Shown here piece by piece: positions 57,394-64,000 of a DNA stretch of 64,000 nucleotides. Numbering within the stretch: position 1 is the first letter of the stretch; each line of letters begins with the position of its first letter. The notes beneath the pieces were generated by a model. The model worked only from the letters and a program-made list of their open reading frames with translations. It searched no databases and had not been told where the DNA came from. This DNA is from Daphnia carinata (Eukaryota > Arthropoda > Branchiopoda > Diplostraca > Daphniidae), in NCBI RefSeq assembly GCF_022539665.2, contig NC_081333.1, positions 12,088,971 through 12,152,970 of the forward strand, in the 5' to 3' direction. The position numbers and the translations under genes were made by a program.

Positions 57394-60300
57394 ATGTCTT
57401 ACTACGGTAAAAGCCTTTATTTGGATTTTAATTCTTTACCCAATGTGGATCGTCGGTTCGCTCTTGGACGTATCTTGGCCAGGGGAACTTCGGCCACCAT
57501 TTATCACGGAGTCGACCGCGAAGCAGGTATTGCAACTGCAGCAATTTTCGCACTTGCTTGTGTAGCACCCCCTCCTCCAAATAGCTGCAGACGTGAACTG
57601 TGACCACATAAATGAATCATTTTATTGTCAGGTGATCGCATGGTAGCAGTCAAAGTATTGAAAAACTTGGCTGAAAACGTAGAGTTCATCGAGGAAGAGT
57701 ACAGGATCTTCAAGAACTTGAGCAGGCATGGCAATTTTCCCACATTTTACGGTGGGTTCCTCAACAAGTTTGACAAGGCCGATAAAGATGAGCTATGGTT
57801 GGTCATGGAGGTAACTATCATTTAGTTAAAACAATTTCTGTTTTCTTACGCCATGGAACGATTTTGTGATTGCAGCAATGCGAAGGTAGTTCCTTGGCCG
57901 ATCTGCTTTACAATATGGGCCTTAAAAGTCGTAAGTTGAGTGAGCCATTGATTGCTTACATCGTCCGCGAACTGCTCAACGCGTTGAGCTACCTCCACAT
58001 GAACCACATCATCCATCGTGACGTTAAAGCTTCCAACGTCCTTTTGACATTAGACGGAGGCGTCAAGCTGACTGACTTTGGATTCTCCAGGTAATGTAGA
58101 TCGTGAAACACCGTTCGAGCACATAATAATGTTTCGCCTTGTTTCCCCAACGCAGGCATTTGAAACATACGATGAGTCGACGATCTACTTCCATCGGTTC
58201 GCCACATTGGTGAGGAAGTGATTAATAATTCAATAACAATAACATGCAGTAATGAGAGGACGATATTCAGGATGGCTCCGGAAGTCATAACGAGTAGCCA
58301 AACTGATCCAGGAACTCTGGAACCACTGGACGATGACGAAGTCAAGAAAGGCTATGATCACCACTGTGATGTTTGGTCTCTCGGTAATAATGCTGAATAA
58401 AGACGAGCTTAAGTAAGTGACTAGCACAAACGCAGAATCCTGTATTGCTTGCGGTCGAGGCAACTAGCCAATTAAAATTCAAAAGTGTGAAGCCAAACTT
58501 GGACGTTTCCGAGACTTCCCTGCCTTTTTTGTTGTTGTTTGATTTAGCGGTACACGCTAATTGACAGAACATGTCACTACACAATTGTTTTATTTAGGTA
58601 TTACTACTATCGAAATGGCCGATGGAGAACCACCCTTGTGGAAATTGCATCCTGTACGAGTTTTGTTCCAAATTGTTCATAATCCTCCACCTGAAGTGAA
58701 AGTGCCTTTGGACTGGTCGGCAAACTTTAAGGACTTCATTTCAGAGTATTGCTGGCGATTTTTTTTGGTTTCTAGTTTCATTTAACTAAATTTTTTATTC
58801 ACGTGGATTTGAGATGTCCTTCACGTGTACGTTTGGCAGAGAACAAGTAATTCAAAAATATTGTTCTTTTTTTTTGTAGATGTCTAATAAAAAATCCTGA
58901 CCATCGGCCAGTCATTATGGAACTAATGGATCACCCCTTTATTCAGGAGATTCCCGAGGATACGGGAGCGGTAGGTTTTCTGTTAGATCATTATCATCTT
59001 TAACGAAACTAATTGCTCCTCCGAACTTTGAACAGTTGCGAAACCAACTTAAGGTTTTAATCACTAAACACGCTTCTTCCGTCGATTTGGAAAGACCGCA
59101 TGAAGTTATCGCTAAAAATGGCAAGCTGAAGGTCCGTATGAATGGGATTGGCTGTATAAATAATCTTTTAACATAAGAAGAATGAATGAAAGGATTGAAA
59201 TCGTTCATTTAGATGGAACCGGACGGTCCGTTCAAAAAGATATACCCCGACGATTTGGCATCCCTCGAAAGCGTAGACGAAGAAAAAGTACTCATTACTC
59301 TCGGCAATCGCTTCAGTCGCGGCCAATTTCAAACTTACGCCGGAACTGCCCTTCTTATCATCAATCCACTGGTGGAACAGGCATCCGTCTATGAGAAAGA
59401 GGTAAATCTGATTTCTAATTGCCAAATAGCTTTTAAAGTAATGTACCAAATGTTGTGAATGTGAATCAATAGCACCATGAACGTCACATGTTCAAAGCTC
59501 GCTCTGACGAAGAACCCCATGTTTATGCAGTTGTCGATCGCGCTTGGCAAGACATGCTTCATCACCGAGAGCATCAAAATATTATTCTATCAGGCGATCG
59601 GAACTCTGGCAAGTCCTTTAATTTCGCCCAAATCATTAACCATCTATGCTACATGGCAAAGGTACTTGATGTAATATGGTGTAATTAGAACGATGTCACT
59701 ATGGAGCTGTTCATCTAACGTTCACAGGGCAATCAAATAGTGGCTGAACGAATTGAGCAATTGCCTTCAATCCTCGATTGTTTCGGCAACGCGGCCACGG
59801 AAGGAAACGCTAACAGTTCCCGACATGTCCGCTATTTAGATTTGAAATTTACCGAAAGTGGCAAACTGAGTGGAGCCATCATTAGCATTTACCTACAGGA
59901 GAAATGGCGTATAAGCGAATCGCTTTCAAAGTACGGCTATATTCTATTCAAGATCGATCATCAAGCATGATGGGTTCATTGATTGTCTAGGTCAAACCGC
60001 AACTATCACATCTTTTACTACGTCTATTACGGACTGAAATATGAGGAGCTTTCGGAGAAATATTTTCTCGACGGTCAGAAAGGCATGCGTTTTCTACCGA
60101 TCGGTGAGACGGATGCCGAAATCGGTTACTACTTAAATGGCTACAAAAAGCTGAAGAAACATTTCCGCTTTTGGGATATGGAAGGAGAAGAACAAGAATT
60201 CATTTTCCAAACTATTGCGGCTATCCTTCTTCTCGGTCAGATTCGATTCGATGATCAAAATAGCCAGTCATTCGTTGCCAACCCCGACATCTTAAATAAA

Positions 60301-63300
60301 GGTAACAGTCATTTTCGAGTGTAGCAATATCAAAGTCTATCAACTTCACTGTTCTTCTAAAGTTGCAAGCCTCTTGAGCGTTGATCCATCTAAACTTGGA
60401 TGGGCTTTGTGTAACAGCTCAAAGTTCAAAAATGGAAACGTGGAAGTAGAATCAAGCAGTGTAAGCGAGTGTGGCCAATCGCGTGATGCTCTTGCAAGAG
60501 GATTGTATTCTCGTCTAGTCGATTGGTTAGTTAACGTCCTCAACCTCAACATGTGCCTCGGAAGAAAAGCCTTGTGAGTCAAACATTCAAAATTTTCATT
60601 TGACATTAACTCATCCGGATCAACCGCTCAACAGTGGTGAGAAAAATTCAATGGGAATTCTAGATCCTCCAGGATTCGACAGCGCATCACGCAGAAATTC
60701 ATTCGAACAGCTCATTTCTAACATTACCAATGAGCAATTGTTTTATCATTACAATCAGAATCTTTTCTCGTGGGAAATGGTATAACTTCGTTTTTCAATT
60801 CCTTCTTCAAACTTTAAATATCAGTTTCAATTTCAACACATGTAGCAAGATTACAAGGACGAAGAGATACAGATGGGCAAATTTGCTTTCAGAGACAACC
60901 GGAGCGTGTTGAACGCAATGCTTTCAAAACCAGACGGTTTATTAGCTGTCATTGACGAACAGTCACGCGCACTCGACGCCAGTGATCACACTCTATTAGG
61001 TAGGTTGTGTGAATCACTTTAATAACTGTGTTACTAAACATGACGCTTTGAAACAAAACAGACCATTTTGAACGAGTCATTTCACCTCAACACGTTCAAA
61101 CCGAGAACGATGGCAATTTCGTTGTCCATCATTCGGGCGGTGATGTCCGCTATCGCATTGATGAGTATTTGAAGAGAAACAATGATTTTCTGTCGGCTGA
61201 GTTGATTAACGTTATGAGAAAGTCAAGAAATGCTCGCATAGCCAACGTTTTTACTAACAAAACGACCAAAACAGGACACATTACCAGTGATCCAGGTGCC
61301 ACCCAGAAAGTAAAAAAAAGTACATCTCTTGGTGTACCAACGATCAACAAGGTACGTGATTGACAGTAAACCAATCGGATCTGTGAAGGTAAGGTCTTTT
61401 TTTGCATTTTCAGGGATTCAACACCTTGTCCCAAGGACAATATTCACAGACTCGACAGATGCAGACAATGGCTATGAAAACACGCCAGTCATTGATTCAG
61501 CTTTTGCAGAAATTGGTACATGGCAGTCCGCACTTTATCCGCTGTTTGCGACGTTGTAAAACGGCATCAGCCACTACCGTTCTGGACAAAGCTTACCTTG
61601 CCGATCAGATTCGTGCCTGCAACCTTATCGAGACAATCAGAATTCGCCAAAATGGATACGCTTATCGCATTCCCTTCGTCGAGTTTCTGCGCAGGTTCGG
61701 CAACAAATGCAATCGTATTTTGCCATTTCTTTAATTTCAAATACGTCCTTAACTGAAGGTATCAATTCCTGGCTTTCGATTACGATGAGACTGTGGACAT
61801 GACACAAGATAACTGTCGACTGCTCCTCCTTCGTCTCAAGATGCCTCAGGAAGGCTGGATGATGGGAAAAACCAAAGTCTTTTTGAAATATCATACTGAG
61901 GAATATCTTTCCAGGTTACCTCATAAATGTTTCATTTCCATATCTGTTCCATATTTAGATAAAATTCTTCTTTGACGCAGGGTTTATGAATCGCAAGTGA
62001 GGAAGATTGTAAAAGTCCAAGCTATCATGCGAGCTGTGATGGTTAAACTGAAAAAGAAACAAGGAGGAAGCAGTGTTCAACGACGACAACCGATTCGTAC
62101 CGCAAGCGACATGAGCAAGGATGAAGCAGCTCTGGCTATTCAAAAGAGTAAGAGATTCTGGGGCGTGTAGAAAAAGCCAACTTTTTTTTTTTTTTTTTTT
62201 TTTTGGGGGGGGGGGGACCTGATCGTTTACCAATACGTGATTTTGTGCAATAACAATATCGTTTTTTTGGTTTGTGACATTTGCGTTTTCTAGGTTATCG
62301 CGGCTACTCCGTACGAAAAGAATACGGCTGCGCACCGAACAAGCCCAAGCGTTTCCAATGCAGCACTATTCAAGAGGAAGCGGCCAACACCATACAGTAC
62401 TTTTGGCGGAAGTGGAAAGGCAAATCCTTATTCCAACAGCTGCTCTTATATCGGGCTGATAAACAGCAGCAACTCACTTATTTCTGCCAGCAGGTCAGAA
62501 CTTTTACATTCCAACAATTCGATCCGCTTTAAAGTTGTTAGAGTCGTTGAGTAGAGGGAAAGAAACAAAAAAAAAAAAAGAAAAAGAAGTAAATGGTAAG
62601 AGGTTAACAAGAAGTAAGAAGCTTGAATGCCATCTAGTGTTTCTTTCCAGTTTAGAGAAATCTCCGTAAATGCTACTTCAGATTTCAACGTCCATATAAG
62701 AGAAGGAAGTCGTAGAGATAATTTCAGCAGTTGTTATTTCTACGTATATGTCGACAACGTCCGAACAACGGCCGTATTTTTACTTTGAAAATACCGTGCT
62801 GACATACAAAGTCGCCACTAATTACAGGGTTTGAGTTTCACTAATTGGGTTTGAAGCGTTTCTTTATTTTCCCTGGTTCTTTACTTTGTGCTTAATTTTC
62901 AGCCTCAGGCCACAAAACAGTTTCAGTTTCTTAATCCCACATTCACGCAAAGAGTTGTTTCCTGTTATTGATCGCAAGAGTTTCCGGTAAAGAAAAACCA
63001 GCCACTTACAGCAAATTAAAATGTATATAAAGGAAATTCGTTAATAAGGGCGTACAAGACAACAACCTGCGGCTTTACACCTACGTTGTCCTTCGTTAAC
63101 TTAATTGTAATGCTATAATTCTGCTTTTTCATCAGGTTCACATTTACAACCAAGAGTCTTGCGGTAATGTCCGGAAAACTGAAGCCCCGGTAAATTTGAG
63201 AGAAATCAGTATTCGGCCACGTCTAGCAAATCGATCGATTCCAAAACCTGTTGGCCCCAAAAAATTACCATTACTTTTGAAAAATCGTCATTTTCTTGAC

Positions 63301-63955
63301 ACAACTTTCATGTGTGTCAAGGCTTTCAATAAGAGCGATTTAGTTGTGAGACAGTAAGTCTATTTCTTAGTTTTGACCTTTATTCTGGATAAACAATTTG
63401 CTTATTCTAGCGTTATAACTATTTTTAATATGACAGGAAACCGACTAGCTTGGATTTACCAAATTCTTCCGCAGTGAATAAAAACCACAGGACGCCCAGT
63501 CCACCGTCATCACAATCTCCCAGGTATGTCGCTATTTGAAATGATTTAGTTTTGGCGCTCTCGAAAAATGGGGTTTTGAAGATATTGAGTACGCCAATAG
63601 ATGGCGTTATTAGTACACAAATGAAAGAATTAGCAACGAAACCAATAATAGTAAAATATGGGGCCACCAGATGTCTTTTCAGAGCCCCATGACGTTAAAA
63701 AAATAGAAATAAAATCAATCTTGTTATTCAAAAACGTGTACATGAGTTCATTAGATGTGCTTTCGTTTCAGTCGATATGGCCGATATGACGACAAGTCAC
63801 CTGCATCTCGAAATCGGACACCCTTGCCGAAACAATCACCTAGTAACCCGGTAACCGAACGAAGCGTTTCTCCTAATTCTAATGGTGCTTCGCCTGACAA
63901 GATTAACATACAAGTGACAGAATGGAATAGAAAATCATCTGAGCCTCCCAAGTAA
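57394..63955 (+). CDS. ninaC: ninaC-like class III myosin: protein kinase fused to a myosin motor (23 exons read, about 1337 aa)
   Basis: Actin-based motor with an N-terminal Ser/Thr kinase; the family acts in rhabdomeric photoreceptors and actin protrusions. Exon ends in order: 57394-57526, 57632-57810, 57876-58090, 58156-58209, 58271-58383, 58598-58745, 58880-58970, 59036-59131, 59213-59401, 59473-59661, 59728-59930, 59991-60301, 60363-60573, 60635-60779, 60846-60999, 61062-61351, 61414-61694, 61759-61914, 61981-62147, 62294-62493, 63136-63353, 63437-63523, 63772-63955. The kinase (about 20-305) has VAVK (Lys52), HRDVKASN (151-158), DFG (171-173) and APE. The motor (about 350-1055) has P-loop GDRNSGKS (447-454), switch I NANSSR (496-501) and switch II LDPPGFD (720-726). 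Three IQ-like segments (about 1062-1150) and a Ser/Pro-rich tail follow. The tail may continue beyond the window if 63951 is a donor rather than the reading reaching TAA. Confidence 0.93.
62181..62217. repeat. poly(T)-poly(G) tract in a ninaC intron
   Basis: About 24 T run directly into about 13 G inside the 146-base intron between ninaC exons 19 and 20. This is an unusually large share of a short intron. Confidence 0.8.
62494..63135 (+). other. ninaC: ninaC intron 20 (longest intron of the gene)
   Basis: 642 bases, phase 0, between CQQ and VHIYNQES. Most other introns of this gene are 60-150 bases. A long intron before the variable tail is where alternative tail exons could lie, but no clear extra exon is visible. 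Confidence 0.75.
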
Positions 63956-64000
63956 AATATGTAATTCTAAAAGTATTTGATGGCAATTTTTATTGGTTTT

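Overview
The window looks like nuclear DNA of a branchiopod crustacean, most likely Daphnia. This is inferred from arthropod-type Wnt and class III myosin proteins, GT-AG introns, GC-rich exons, and AT-rich non-coding DNA full of poly(A)/poly(T) runs and dinucleotide microsatellites. The species cannot be fixed from sequence alone. No tRNA, rRNA or CRISPR array was recognised, and nothing bacterial was seen.

Layout. 1-9275 is mostly non-coding; the first 189 bases may hold the 3' end of a neighbouring gene. Wnt1 (wingless) lies on the + strand at 9276-22263 (4 coding exons, 379 aa). An AT-rich compound repeat occupies about 26.95-28.5 kb. Wnt6 lies on the - strand at 29057-35964 (6 exons, 356 aa). 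A 12.8 kb interval without recognised genes follows. Wnt10 lies on the + strand at 48755-54974 (4 exons, 415 aa). A ninaC / class III myosin gene (N-terminal protein kinase fused to a myosin motor) starts at 57394 and fills the rest of the window (23 exons read, about 1337 aa).

The three Wnt genes are the Wnt1-Wnt6-Wnt10 part of the ancient metazoan Wnt cluster. Here Wnt6 is inverted relative to its neighbours, so Wnt1/Wnt6 are tail-to-tail and Wnt6/Wnt10 head-to-head. All three share intron positions, and Wnt1 and Wnt6 share even the first intron, which splits a Trp codon in a Trp-Trp pair. The products are secreted, lipid-modified ligands of Frizzled/LRP receptors. The kinase-myosin next door belongs to photoreceptor or actin-protrusion biology and is a physical neighbour, not a pathway partner.

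All exon joins were deduced by eye from splice consensus, reading phase and family conservation. Every internal junction is phase-consistent over the full length of each gene, but no transcript evidence was available. The least explained structure is the 26.95-28.5 kb repeat: two diverged copies about 662 bp apart, each with the same 32-bp near-perfect palindrome, plus arrays of a 14-bp unit that recur in inverted orientation at the far end. No new protein-coding system was found.
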